64,000 nucleotides of DNA, from NCBI GenBank assembly GCA_905372565.1, contig CAJPPK010000001.1:124001-188000 (forward strand). Reading direction: 5' to 3'. A model generated the notes under the pieces. The model had not been told where the DNA came from. It did not search any database and saw nothing but the letters and a program-made list of their open reading frames with translations. Made by a program: the position numbers and the translations under genes. Origin of the DNA: an uncultured Porphyromonas sp. (GTDB taxonomy: Bacteria; Bacteroidota; Bacteroidia; Bacteroidales; Porphyromonadaceae). Below are positions 26,947-36,183 of this stretch, one piece after another (the stretch's first letter is position 1; the number at the start of each line of letters is the position of its first letter).

Positions 26947-27939
26947 TTACTTGGCAGGGATATAAGTTTCGAGGAGCTTGACAGAGCCTTCAGGGGTTAG
27001 CGTCAGTGAAGGATTCTCTGCTGGTACAAGTACGCTCTGTCCTTGGTGTAGGCTGACCTCATTTCCCTGTGCATCACGAAGGGTGACCTTGCCTTCCATG
27101 CAGATATAGATGACGAAGCTATCGAGCTCGCTCCAATCACGGCTGATAGGCTGAGTAAGATCGAGGAGATTGGTCTCGAAGTACTCGCATTCGACTAGGT
27201 GAACGGGCTGATCAGCTACAGGAGTATAAGCTGTGCGATAGTCCTTCTCGAGGCGATAATCAATGGCATCCTTAGCTAGTTCGGTATGGAGCTCACGCTT
27301 GTTGCCAGCGGCATCTGTGCGATCGTAGTCGTAGATGCGGTAGGTGATATTTGATGTCTGCTGAATCTCTGCGATGAAGCAACCAGCTCCGATAGCGTGA
27401 ACACGCCCAGCAGGGAGGAAGAAGACATCGCCAGGACGTACCTCATATTCAGCTAGAGCATCGACGATCGTGCCTTCTTCGATACGACGTACATAGTCTT
27501 CAGGTGAAGACTGGACAGCAAAGCCTGAATACAGCTTAGCCTTAGGTGCTGCATTGATGACGTACCACATTTCCGTCTTGCCGAAGGAATTGTGTCGCTT
27601 CATACCTAGCTCATCATCGGGATGCACCTGGATAGAAAGATAGTCACGAGCATCAATAAACTTGATGAGTAGAGGAAAGCGATGCCCAAAGCGCTCCTGG
27701 ACACTCTTTCCTACAAGACGCTCTCCATAGAGGTCAATGAGTTCATCGAGATTTTTACCAGCAAGGGCTCCTTCGGCGACGATAGAGAAATTATCGTCTA
27801 CGTGGGAGATTTCCCAGCTTTCACCGATCTTCTTATCATCAGATTCAAGTCCCTTAAAAGGACGGATATCACTTCCCCCCCAGATTACTTCCTTGAGGAG
27901 AGGGGTAAACGTTAGTGGATAGAGCTGCTCTGTAGCCAT
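26947..27939 (-). CDS. manA: Mannose-6-phosphate isomerase, class I
   Basis: Interconverts fructose-6-phosphate and mannose-6-phosphate, feeding GDP-mannose synthesis. The 330-aa length matches the short type I enzymes. Zn-site motifs are LSIQVHPDDELGMKRH and KTEMWYVINA; substrate loop VRPGDVFFLPAGRVHAIGAGC follows, and a cupin-like C-terminal domain ends the protein. The start is close downstream of a TACCTTTG promoter element. merR is co-transcribed. Confidence 0.93.
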   Translation of the reverse strand: MATEQLYPLTFTPLLKEVIWGGSDIRPFKGLESDDKKIGESWEISHVDDNFSIVAEGALAGKNLDELIDLYGERLVGKSVQERFGHRFPLLIKFIDARDYLSIQVHPDDELGMKRHNSFGKTEMWYVINAAPKAKLYSGFAVQSSPEDYVRRIEEGTIVDALAEYEVRPGDVFFLPAGRVHAIGAGCFIAEIQQTSNITYRIYDYDRTDAAGNKRELHTELAKDAIDYRLEKDYRTAYTPVADQPVHLVECEYFETNLLDLTQPISRDWSELDSFVIYICMEGKVTLRDAQGNEVSLHQGQSVLVPAENPSLTLTPEGSVKLLETYIPAK

Positions 27940-27977
27940 ATGGTTTGATAGATGAGGAGTATTAATTAAACTTTTTG

Positions 27978-27985
27978 CAAAGGTA
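27978..27985 (-). promoter_or_regulatory. -7 element (TACCTTTG) of manA-merR
   Basis: The minus strand reads TACCTTTG, 39 bp upstream of the manA ATG. It overlaps the end of the preceding porQ region. No clear -33. Confidence 0.5.
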
Positions 27986-27993
27986 CATATTTC

Positions 27994-28980
27994 CTAGAGC
28001 CTGCTTGCCATGCCTAGATCTATACTGAAGGAGATCTGTGGAACCCACACTCCAGGGTCTAGAGCAGAGCAGGCTAAGGAGAAGCGATAATGTGGAGCTT
28101 CGAAACCTATACCACCAGAGAAGCCTGCCCAGCGGTAGCCTCTCAAAAGGTGGACGTCTTGTGCAACCTTGGGTGTATAGCCTAAGGCAATCCAAAAGCG
28201 CTCACTGGGTAAGAATGTGATACCGAATGTAAGATGTCGAAGGATCTTTTCCAGAAACTTTCGGTCTACTTGGTAGACATCTCTACGTTTAGGATGTAAG
28301 TCATAGATGGAAAGACTGACTTGGAATGGAGCATGGGCTAAACGTTGAGAGAATCCTAACTGAATATCCCAAGGGAGTGTATGACTGCCACGCTCTTGAT
28401 TTTGGAAGAGTTGCCCGAGGTGAACAAGGGATAAACCTAAGCTAAGCTCCTGCTCTGAGTTGTAGTAGTTAATCCCGAGATCAGTGCCTATTCCCCAGCT
28501 TGCATAGCTCTCTATCGCGGTATAGAGACCATAGAAGCTGATACCAGCTCGTAGTTGATCGGTGAGTTCATAGGAGTAGGAGCCTTGTACTAAAGCTTCC
28601 GACCCTGTAAAGCTTCCTGTGCTCTTACCAAGTCTATCGTAGCTCTGGAGTTGGCCATGGCTTAAGAAGCGTATCCCTGTTCCCCAAGCACCTCGTTCTC
28701 CCCACGCTTGACCATAGAAAACGTTCCCAAGATGAGTTGATCCTGGGAGATGGCTATAGCTTAAAGAGAGCTGTCGATCATGCTCCTTCCCTAAAAGAGC
28801 TGGGGAGGCAAAGGCTAGAGCGATATCATTAGCGATCAGTGCAGGAGTGATGCCTCCTAAAGCTCGCTCTAAGGTTGAGGCAGGCTGGTGAGGGAGTCCT
28901 ATATACTCTTGAGCATGGAGGTGCCTGGAGAAAAGCAAGGAAAGGAGAAATCCACCAAGCCAGAAAGGACGAAGGCACAT
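27994..28980 (-). CDS. porQ: Type IX secretion system protein PorQ
   Basis: A 328-aa outer-membrane beta-barrel (FadL/PorV-like) with signal peptide (residues 1-23, ending LHAQ). The N-terminal segment GLPHQPASTLERALGGITPALIANDIALAFASPALL is typical of PorQ, which contributes to attachment of type IX cargo at the cell surface. Genetic context supports this: in P. gingivalis and relatives porQ lies beside cmk and ispH, and here it is the last gene of the cmk-ispH operon (9 bp after dgt). PorX in the same window fits. Confidence 0.82.
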   Translation of the reverse strand: MCLRPFWLGGFLLSLLFSRHLHAQEYIGLPHQPASTLERALGGITPALIANDIALAFASPALLGKEHDRQLSLSYSHLPGSTHLGNVFYGQAWGERGAWGTGIRFLSHGQLQSYDRLGKSTGSFTGSEALVQGSYSYELTDQLRAGISFYGLYTAIESYASWGIGTDLGINYYNSEQELSLGLSLVHLGQLFQNQERGSHTLPWDIQLGFSQRLAHAPFQVSLSIYDLHPKRRDVYQVDRKFLEKILRHLTFGITFLPSERFWIALGYTPKVAQDVHLLRGYRWAGFSGGIGFEAPHYRFSLACSALDPGVWVPQISFSIDLGMASRL

Positions 28981-28989
28981 AGGTTGGGC

Positions 28990-30333
28990 TTAGACAGCAG
29001 GGAGGTTCATCCCTGTGATCCGACGATATAGGTCCAAGGCATAGATGTCTGTCATCCCAGAGATGTAGTCCAGAGCACACTGGATCTTGCCATAGGCACT
29101 GGATTGATCGGTTTCGTACTGGCTACTGACTCTGCTAAGCAAGGTGCGACTATAGAGATGATCAGGGTGGAAGAGTGCTCCGATGAGCTGATCAAGGAGC
29201 TCGCTAAAGATACGCTGACCTGCTAGCTCCATATCGACGACGGCTTGAGCTCGGTAGATCTTTTTCCAGGCAGTCGCTGAGCAAGCTTGATAAGCCGTAT
29301 GCAGTCTAGGCGGGAGGTGATCAATGAGAGAGCCAGCGAATATCCCAGCAAGTAAGCTCTCTTCACTATCTAAGAAGATTGCTGCAGTTTCCTCGACAAG
29401 TAGGTTGATAGCCTTAGAGCGTAGGTAACCTACCTGCTCATTGGGATCGCCTATGCTCATTCGGACTGTCTTCATCTCATCCAAGTCAGCATCGCTGAAG
29501 AAGGCTTCTAGTAGTTCAGTAGCTTCGGCAAAGGAGAGGAGGCGTAGCTTGTAGGCATCTTCGATGTCCATCACTTGGTAGCAGATATCGTCAGCAGCTT
29601 CGACGAGATAGACTAGGGGATGCCTGACGTAGCTTAGAGGGTCACTAGAGAGTTGCTTTAGCCCTAGTGTAGTTGCTAGCTCCTGCATGGTTGCTTCTTC
29701 AGTCATAAAGAAACCAAACTTCCCCGCTTTCCCTACTTGGAGGCTGGAATAGGGATACTTGATGATGCTGGCTAAGGTTGCATAAGTAAGAGCGAATCCT
29801 CCAGTCCGTCGTCCTTTAAACTGATGAGTCAGCAGGCGAACGGTATTGGCATTACCCTCGAAGTAGACAAAATCCTCCCAACGGCTACCTTCTTCCAAGA
29901 CCTTATCTTTCCATTGCCTGCCATTCCCCTCAGTGAAGTATGCACGAATGGCTCGTTCTCCACTATGTCCAAAGGGAGGATTCCCTAGATCGTGTGCTAG
30001 GCAACCAGCGCTGACTATAGAGCTGATCGCAGATTGTAGGTAATGTCCCCCAAGCTCAGGGTGACGCTGTGCTAGGGATTCGCTAACGAGATTCCCCAGA
30101 GAGCGTCCAAGACAGCTGACCTCTAGGCTATGGGTTAGGCGATTGTGGACGAAGATATTCCCAGGAAGAGGGAAGACTTGGGTCTTATTCTGTAGTCTTC
30201 GGAAGGCTGGAGAGAAGACTAAGCGGTCATAGTCGCGCTCGAAGTCACTGCGGACGAGTCGTGTGCTTGCTGGACGGCGGGAGGAGCTATCGCCGAAGCG
30301 CTTGTCAGAGAGAAGTTGGAGCCACTGCATCAT
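28990..30333 (-). CDS. dgt: dGTP triphosphohydrolase
   Basis: Hydrolyses dGTP to deoxyguanosine and triphosphate. The 447-aa HD-domain protein carries the metal ligands in FVHNRLTHSLEVSCLGR, GCLAHDLGNPPFGHSGE (HD motif) and LVEAADDICYQVMDIED. RRLQNKTQVFPLP near the N-terminus is the substrate-region motif of the family. It is tightly packed between the O-methyltransferase (8 bp) and porQ (9 bp). Confidence 0.93.
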   Translation of the reverse strand: MMQWLQLLSDKRFGDSSSRRPASTRLVRSDFERDYDRLVFSPAFRRLQNKTQVFPLPGNIFVHNRLTHSLEVSCLGRSLGNLVSESLAQRHPELGGHYLQSAISSIVSAGCLAHDLGNPPFGHSGERAIRAYFTEGNGRQWKDKVLEEGSRWEDFVYFEGNANTVRLLTHQFKGRRTGGFALTYATLASIIKYPYSSLQVGKAGKFGFFMTEEATMQELATTLGLKQLSSDPLSYVRHPLVYLVEAADDICYQVMDIEDAYKLRLLSFAEATELLEAFFSDADLDEMKTVRMSIGDPNEQVGYLRSKAINLLVEETAAIFLDSEESLLAGIFAGSLIDHLPPRLHTAYQACSATAWKKIYRAQAVVDMELAGQRIFSELLDQLIGALFHPDHLYSRTLLSRVSSQYETDQSSAYGKIQCALDYISGMTDIYALDLYRRITGMNLPAV

Positions 30334-30341
30334 AGATTTGG

Positions 30342-30986
30342 TTATAGCTTGTAGATCAAACTGAGTCCATCCCGTAGCGGTAGGATGAGGTTCTCAACAC
30401 GGGGGTCACGCTGGACGTAGTCATTGAAGCGTAGGATGCTTTGTGTCTGAGCATCGGTAGGTGTCGGCTCTTCAATGACCTTCCCATCCCAAAGCGTATT
30501 ATCTGCTAGGATGAGAGCACCTGAAGGGAGATGGGGTAGAATGAGTTCGTAATACTCCAGATACTCTCGCTTATTGGCATCAATATATACGAGGTCGAAG
30601 GAGTAGCTCTGGAGCAAGGATGGGAGTAAGGTCAAGGCATCCCCCAGATGCAGATGGATACGCTCCTTGTAGGGGACTTCGTCTATGAACGAACGAATGA
30701 AGTCTTCCATCTCATCATCCGACTCGATGGTGTGCACCTCCCCTCCGTCTCCTAGAGCTTCGGCTAAGCAATGTGCTGCATAGCCTGTATAGGTGCCTAG
30801 CTCGAGGATGCACTTCGCTCCCTTAAGTCGACAGAGCATCTGCAGGAAGTTGCCCTGCAGATGCCCTGATAGCATACGAGCCCGAAGGAGACGAACGTGT
30901 GCCTCACGCCAGAGCCGCTTACGTAGCGGGCTTTCTGGAGTAGTGTGCTGAAGAATGTATTCCTCTAGTCGCTCTTCGTACGTCAT
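30342..30986 (-). CDS. O-methyltransferase, class I SAM-dependent (family 3)
   Basis: A 214-aa methyltransferase. SAM-binding motif I is ILELGTYTGYAAHCLAEAL; the metal-dependent catechol-type motifs FDLVYIDANKREYLEYYE and ADNTLWDGKVI follow. This places it with YrrM/caffeoyl-CoA O-methyltransferase-like enzymes; the acceptor is unknown. It sits between ispH (26 bp) and dgt. Confidence 0.88.
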   Translation of the reverse strand: MTYEERLEEYILQHTTPESPLRKRLWREAHVRLLRARMLSGHLQGNFLQMLCRLKGAKCILELGTYTGYAAHCLAEALGDGGEVHTIESDDEMEDFIRSFIDEVPYKERIHLHLGDALTLLPSLLQSYSFDLVYIDANKREYLEYYELILPHLPSGALILADNTLWDGKVIEEPTPTDAQTQSILRFNDYVQRDPRVENLILPLRDGLSLIYKL

Positions 30987-31012
30987 AGGGTTGGCTCGGT
31001 AAAGGTTGATCT

Positions 31013-31921
31013 TTAAGCTTCCGAAGGTATAGCTTCTTGAGGAAAACCCAATAGCTCTCGTAGCCGATTGGCTACTTCCTCCATTTGCCAGCGTGGTGTA
31101 GAGGTCGCACCACAGATACCGATTGACTTGGGGAGAGGTGAGAGCATCGATAGGCTTAGTTCATCGGGTGACGAAACAAAGATGCTACGTTCGTTCCCCT
31201 GTTGGCAGTAGCTGAAGAGTACCTTGCCATTCGAGCTCTTCGCTCCAGCTACGAAGAAGATCAGCTCATGCTGCGAGGCAAACTCTTGAATATGCGGGAT
31301 ACGATTGGAGACCTGACGGCAGATCGAGTCTTGAAAGTCAAAGTTTACTCCCTCTTGCATCCTATTCTGGAGCGTTTCGATCAGTTCATGAAATCCCTTG
31401 AGCGACTGGGTCGTTTGGGAGAAGAGGGCGACGGGGCGTGAGAAGTCGATAAGCTCGATGTCCTCTGGGTGCTGGACGATGATAGCTTCGCCATCAGTTT
31501 GTCCTACCAGACCATTGACTTCGGCATGTCCTTTCTTGCCATAGATGACGATTTGTCCGCCTAAGGGAGCGATCTCGAGATACTTTTTACGGACTTTCTT
31601 CTGCAGAGCTAAGACGACGGGGCATGTAGCATCCACTAGCTCAATGTTGCGCTCACGAGCTAGCTGATAGATGGCTGGAGCTTCGCCGTGGGCACGGAAG
31701 AGCACACGCTTGCCTTCCAGCTGACGGAAGGTATCATAGTCGATCGTCTGCATCCCTTTTGCTTGTAGACGGTCTACCTCTTGGCTATTATGGACGATGT
31801 CGCCGAGGCAGTATAGCTCCTTGTTATCCTTCTCTAACTGCTTCTCTGCATGCTTGACAGCATTAATGACGCCAAAGCAGAAGCCGGATTGCTCGTCGAT
31901 CTCTATCGTGGGGTGGGGCAT
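31013..31921 (-). CDS. ispH: 4-hydroxy-3-methylbut-2-enyl diphosphate reductase
   Basis: The last step of the MEP isoprenoid pathway, forming IPP and DMAPP with a [4Fe-4S] cluster. The 302-aa protein shows the three cluster cysteines in SGFCFGVINAV, DATCPVVLALQ and FQDSICRQVSNR, the active-site His motifs, and the family end CGATSTPRWQMEEVA. It lies 28 bp after cmk. Confidence 0.96.
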   Translation of the reverse strand: MPHPTIEIDEQSGFCFGVINAVKHAEKQLEKDNKELYCLGDIVHNSQEVDRLQAKGMQTIDYDTFRQLEGKRVLFRAHGEAPAIYQLARERNIELVDATCPVVLALQKKVRKKYLEIAPLGGQIVIYGKKGHAEVNGLVGQTDGEAIIVQHPEDIELIDFSRPVALFSQTTQSLKGFHELIETLQNRMQEGVNFDFQDSICRQVSNRIPHIQEFASQHELIFFVAGAKSSNGKVLFSYCQQGNERSIFVSSPDELSLSMLSPLPKSIGICGATSTPRWQMEEVANRLRELLGFPQEAIPSEA

Positions 31922-31949
31922 ATATATCGTAGGGTAAATAAAGCGATGA

Positions 31950-32648
31950 TTAATCCTTAGCTAGTGCTTGATGGAAGTACTGAAGGAGCTGCGCGTCCTG
32001 CTGGGCTATGGTCAGATGAGAATTATCGAGTACAACAGCATCCTCTGCCTGACGCAAGGGGGCAACTTCACGATGAGTGTCTAGGTAATCTCGCTGACGG
32101 AGGTTTTCTAGTACCTCTTCTAGCGTAGTCTTTTGGTTGCCCTTACTACGAAGCTCGGCAAGGCGACGCTCAGCACGAATGACTGGATCGGCAGTGACAA
32201 AGATCTTGAGTTCGGCATTGGGGAAGACAGCTGTGCCGATGTCTCGTCCGTCCATGACGATGCCCTTCTCTAGGCCCATAGCACGTTGCTGGTCTGTGAG
32301 GTATTCCCTAACAAAACCTAACGATGCAATCGGGCTAACATGAGCTGCTACTTCCATCGAGCGAATTTCTTGCTCCACAGAAGTACCGTTGAGGTACAGC
32401 TCGGCGACCTCCTGATCTTCCTCTTTGACGAAGGTCAGTTCGACCGAGGGAAGAGCCTGACGTAGGCGTTCCTCATCGATACCGTCAGCAGTAATGAACC
32501 CTTGTCTCAAGGCAAAGAGAGTTACCCCTCGATACATCGCACCTGTGTCGACGTAGATATAATTGATAGCACGAGCGAGTGCACGAGCCATCGAGCTTTT
32601 ACCGCAAGAGCTATAGCCGTCAATGGCTACGATGATCTTCTTTGACAT
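31950..32648 (-). CDS. cmk: Cytidylate kinase
   Basis: Phosphorylates CMP/dCMP. The 232-aa product has the P-loop IDGYSSCGKSSMARALA at residues 8-24, YVDTGAMYRGVTLFAL, the GIVMDGRDIGTAVFP NMP-binding motif and the LID segment AERRLAELRSKG. It is first in the cmk-ispH-methyltransferase-dgt-porQ operon. No clear TAnnTTTG promoter was found upstream. Confidence 0.96.
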   Translation of the reverse strand: MSKKIIVAIDGYSSCGKSSMARALARAINYIYVDTGAMYRGVTLFALRQGFITADGIDEERLRQALPSVELTFVKEEDQEVAELYLNGTSVEQEIRSMEVAAHVSPIASLGFVREYLTDQQRAMGLEKGIVMDGRDIGTAVFPNAELKIFVTADPVIRAERRLAELRSKGNQKTTLEEVLENLRQRDYLDTHREVAPLRQAEDAVVLDNSHLTIAQQDAQLLQYFHQALAKD

Positions 32649-32756
32649 GAATTCAGGAGTTCTATATGCTGTTTAAGTAGTTCTGAAATAGAGGCAGAAG
32701 GGTTTTGTCATACCTTTCCTAGTAGCCTAACCCGTTAATGTCTTATTCTGTTCACT

Positions 32757-34688
32757 CTAGAGCGTAAGAGAAAGTGAGGATGAGAGCCAGAATCCAGGCT
32801 GAGGGACACCAGCGATGTCAGCATAAGACGTGTTAGTGAGGTTGTTTGCTTCGACCCCTAGTCGAAGTTTCGAGGAAAGTCGGTACGTAGCCTTGAGGTC
32901 TAGGGTCGCATAAGGGTTAGCCTCAGTAATACGATCTTGGTAGCGGAATGCCCAGAGTAGCTCTAGTGGAGCACCAATATGGTGATTGAATCGAGCGGTG
33001 AACTTATGACGGAGGTAGTTTAAGGCGTACTTCGAGGCGGCTACTTGGGTCTCTTGATTGTGTTGGTGCATATAGAGGTAGTCTAGTTGTAGACGACTGT
33101 CTGCTCCGAGTACGGTCAACCAATAACCGATTCGCCAAGTAAGACCGGTCTCGATACCTTGGTTCGTCAGTGAGGCGATGTTGTGCGAAGTGTAGACGGG
33201 ATCGGTGTCAGCGAACTTGACCCAGTCAATCAGATTTGTCCCTCTCATATGGAAGTAGGCTAGATGCCCCTCGAGGAAGCGATTCTGATAGCGTACGGAG
33301 CCTTCCCATGAGTGAGAGAATTCGGGCTGTAGGCTAGTGCCGTGCATATGAGCAGGATCCGAGTACCAGAGATCATTGAGCGTCGGTAGGCGCATGGACT
33401 TACTCCAAGAGCCCGTGAAGCTCCAGTGCTTATTAGGGTGATAGTTTATGCTTACCGAGGGGAGTAGATTAACCTTGGAGGGGAGGAACGAATTTAGATT
33501 GACTAGCGTACCTGCGGAGATTAGTAGCTTCTCTAGCTGGATGGTGTGCTCGAGGCTGACACTAGAGTTAAAGCGAGAGCCGTGGTTGGTGTAGGGAGCA
33601 TCGGCCTTAGCTCGAGGAGTGCCGAGCTTATTCCCGATAACCTCTTCGTAGCGTAGCTCTGTGCCAAGGCTCGTTGTACCCAGAAGGGATGCATAGTTAA
33701 CAATAAGCCCTAAGCCATAGTTATTAACGATATGGTGGTTTTGGGCTTTATCGGAGTGTCGAAAGAGCTTGAAGTGGTCAAACTCACGATTCCAGTAAAG
33801 CGTGGGAATAAGACGGAGCTTCTCGCTTCCTAGGTCGCTACGGAGGGAGGCGGTCATTCGCTGGACATGCTCGTATTGGTGTGGATACTTAGCACTGTAG
33901 AAACCTTGTGCTCCAAAGCGCTTGTCAGAGAACCCTAGTTGTAGGTCAATCCTTTCATCGGAGGATAGAGCAAGGCGTGTCTGCCAGAGAGCATTGTAGA
34001 GCTGGTAATCGGTATTCTCTCGATAGCCAGCACTAGATCGACGGGAGAGAGAGAGACTATTCGTTGTTTTTCCTGCATCAAAGGCTGTACGTGCTTCAGC
34101 TCCGACTAAGCGATGCATACCAGCAGAGACTGACGCATAGAGCGGAGAGTCTGCCTTCTGCTTGGTGATGATGTTGATTGCTCCAGAGAAGGCTCCTGCT
34201 CCATAGACAAGAGCTGCCGGGCCACGGAGTACTTCGATGCGCTCGATGTCGGAGAGATTGATGGGGAAGTCAAAGCTAAGGTGCCCCGTCTTGCTACTAC
34301 CTGTATTGATTCCATTGACTAGGATGAGGGTTTGTTCGTGAGATCCACCACGGATAGAGACGTCTGCTTGCACTCCTTGGGCTCCGCGCTGGCTAACGTC
34401 TATGCCTGCGATGTAGGCAAGTAGCTCTTGGATACTTCGAGCAGGTGCTTTGGCAATATCCTTTGCCGAGATCACGGAGACTAGACGTGTGGCTTCGCTG
34501 AGTGGTGTAGTTGCCTTCGAAGCTGTGACAGTGACGGCTTCGATGAGATGCTCTGTGTCGCCCTCCGTTTGCTTGGTAGGAGAGGTCGAGCTATGCTGGG
34601 CGCTAGCTGTAGCAGTGTAGGTACAGCATAGGGTAAGACTCGTGAGTATGTTGAGTGCGGTTGACTTGGATAGGTTACGTTGCTTCAT
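32757..34688 (-). CDS. TonB-dependent receptor, BtuB-like size
   Basis: A 643-aa outer-membrane receptor with signal peptide (to about ASAQ, residue 31) and a TonB box-like VTVTASK. The plug (about 55-170) has SIRGGSHEQTLILVNGI and IERIEVLRGPAALVYGAGAFSGAINI, and a 22-strand barrel ends FWLSSSLSLTL. It lacks the carboxypeptidase-like N-domain of the other receptor in this window. It is the third gene of a bioB-symporter-receptor run (18 bp after the symporter), so a biotin-related ligand is possible. Confidence 0.9.
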   Translation of the reverse strand: MKQRNLSKSTALNILTSLTLCCTYTATASAQHSSTSPTKQTEGDTEHLIEAVTVTASKATTPLSEATRLVSVISAKDIAKAPARSIQELLAYIAGIDVSQRGAQGVQADVSIRGGSHEQTLILVNGINTGSSKTGHLSFDFPINLSDIERIEVLRGPAALVYGAGAFSGAINIITKQKADSPLYASVSAGMHRLVGAEARTAFDAGKTTNSLSLSRRSSAGYRENTDYQLYNALWQTRLALSSDERIDLQLGFSDKRFGAQGFYSAKYPHQYEHVQRMTASLRSDLGSEKLRLIPTLYWNREFDHFKLFRHSDKAQNHHIVNNYGLGLIVNYASLLGTTSLGTELRYEEVIGNKLGTPRAKADAPYTNHGSRFNSSVSLEHTIQLEKLLISAGTLVNLNSFLPSKVNLLPSVSINYHPNKHWSFTGSWSKSMRLPTLNDLWYSDPAHMHGTSLQPEFSHSWEGSVRYQNRFLEGHLAYFHMRGTNLIDWVKFADTDPVYTSHNIASLTNQGIETGLTWRIGYWLTVLGADSRLQLDYLYMHQHNQETQVAASKYALNYLRHKFTARFNHHIGAPLELLWAFRYQDRITEANPYATLDLKATYRLSSKLRLGVEANNLTNTSYADIAGVPQPGFWLSSSLSLTL

Positions 34689-34706
34689 AGCTGATTAGTT
34701 GGATGA

Positions 34707-36170
34707 TTAGAGGGTAACTTTCCCTTGCTCTTTATCCCGAAGAAGGTAGAGCCCAAGGAAGGTGAATAGACCATTGAAAAGGAGGATCTCGTAGCCGACC
34801 TTATAGCTCCATACGCTCTGCGCGAGCAAGGCTATGCCATAGCTGACAAAAGGCGAAGCAAGGCAGAGGTAAGGTACGAATCGATCATATACACCACGAC
34901 GGCTCAGGAGACCAAAGGCAAAGAGTCCGAGGAGCGGGCCGTAGGTATAGGAGACGGCAGTGAAGATCGTGTTAAGTAGCGAAGTCTGCTGTAGCCTCCC
35001 AATGAATAGGACGACCAGGGCAAAGACTAGACATAATGCCAAGTGGATCCACCAGCGTAGCTTCTCGTAGTATGTGGCTTTGCTCCGATCGTTAAGGTCG
35101 AAGTCCAGTAGGTCTGTACATACGCTTGTGGTAAGGCTTGTAAGGGCTGAATCTGCATTGGAGAAGGAGGCTGCGGTGATCCCTAGTGTGAAGCAGACCA
35201 GTACAGCATCTCCGAGATATCCTCCGGCGAGGAAGGGGAGAATGGCATCACCCTTCGCTGGGAGAGTGATCCCTTGTAGCTCGGCAAAGTGAAGGAGCAG
35301 GATCCCTAAGATGAGGAAGAGGGCATTGAGAGGTAGAAACCCAAAGCCATAGGTGAGCATGTTTCGCTGTGCCTCGGGTAGTGTACGACAGGTGAGATTC
35401 TTCTGCATCATGTTCTGATCAAGGCCCGTCATGACGATCACGATGAAGGCTCCGCTGATCAACTGCTTCCAGAAGAAGAGGGGACTCCTCCAGCTATCCA
35501 AGAAGAAGATCTGACGATGCGGACTCTCCCTCACGAGATCGATGATGCCTCCTAGGCCTAGGCCACTACGAGTGGCTACCTGATAGATGATGAGCACCAG
35601 TGCTAGCACGAGGCAAGCCGTCTGTAGGACGTCCGTCCATATGATCGTGCCCATCCCGCCATGCTGGGTATAGAGCCAGATGATAGCGACTACCCCCAGC
35701 ACAGTTACGGAGTAGGGGACGCCTAGGCTAGTGAAAACGAGCTCTTGGAGGATCAATGTGATGAGAAAGAGCTTCGCAGCAGCTCCGAAGAGCTTCGAAA
35801 TGAGGAAAAAGGTCGCCCCCGTGCGGTAGCTCCATCGTCCGAACCGCTTGTCTAGGTAGGTGTAGATCGATACAAGCTCTAGCCGGTAATAGAGTGGAAG
35901 TAAGACGTAGGCTACGACTAGATAGCCGAGGAAGAATCCTAAGACTAGCTGTAGGTAGCTCATCGACATCGTGCCGACCATCCCGGGGACGGAGACAAAG
36001 GTCACTCCGGATATGGAGTCGCCAAGCATGCCGATAGCCACGATCCACCAGGGGGTGCTTCGTCCAGCGAGGAAGAACTGGGCATTCGATCCTCGCTGAC
36101 GAGTCAGCCAGGTGATGACGAAGAGGAAAAGGAGATAGAGTGACGAAGTTAAGAGGACGCCATGTGCCAT
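34707..36170 (-). CDS. Sodium:solute symporter (SSS family)
   Basis: A 487-aa membrane protein with about 13 hydrophobic segments. Family motifs are AQFFLAGRSTPWWIVAIGMLG near the N-terminus and the TM6 region GLDQNMMQKNLTCRT. FSNADSALTSLTTSVCTDLL lies in TM8, where the sodium site of SSS proteins is found. Substrate is unknown. It sits between bioB (13 bp) and a TonB receptor gene (18 bp), suggesting that all three serve one compound. A role in vitamin or vitamer uptake is an inference. Confidence 0.87.
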   Translation of the reverse strand: MAHGVLLTSSLYLLFLFVITWLTRQRGSNAQFFLAGRSTPWWIVAIGMLGDSISGVTFVSVPGMVGTMSMSYLQLVLGFFLGYLVVAYVLLPLYYRLELVSIYTYLDKRFGRWSYRTGATFFLISKLFGAAAKLFLITLILQELVFTSLGVPYSVTVLGVVAIIWLYTQHGGMGTIIWTDVLQTACLVLALVLIIYQVATRSGLGLGGIIDLVRESPHRQIFFLDSWRSPLFFWKQLISGAFIVIVMTGLDQNMMQKNLTCRTLPEAQRNMLTYGFGFLPLNALFLILGILLLHFAELQGITLPAKGDAILPFLAGGYLGDAVLVCFTLGITAASFSNADSALTSLTTSVCTDLLDFDLNDRSKATYYEKLRWWIHLALCLVFALVVLFIGRLQQTSLLNTIFTAVSYTYGPLLGLFAFGLLSRRGVYDRFVPYLCLASPFVSYGIALLAQSVWSYKVGYEILLFNGLFTFLGLYLLRDKEQGKVTL

Positions 36171-36183
36171 AGTTCGGGGAGCC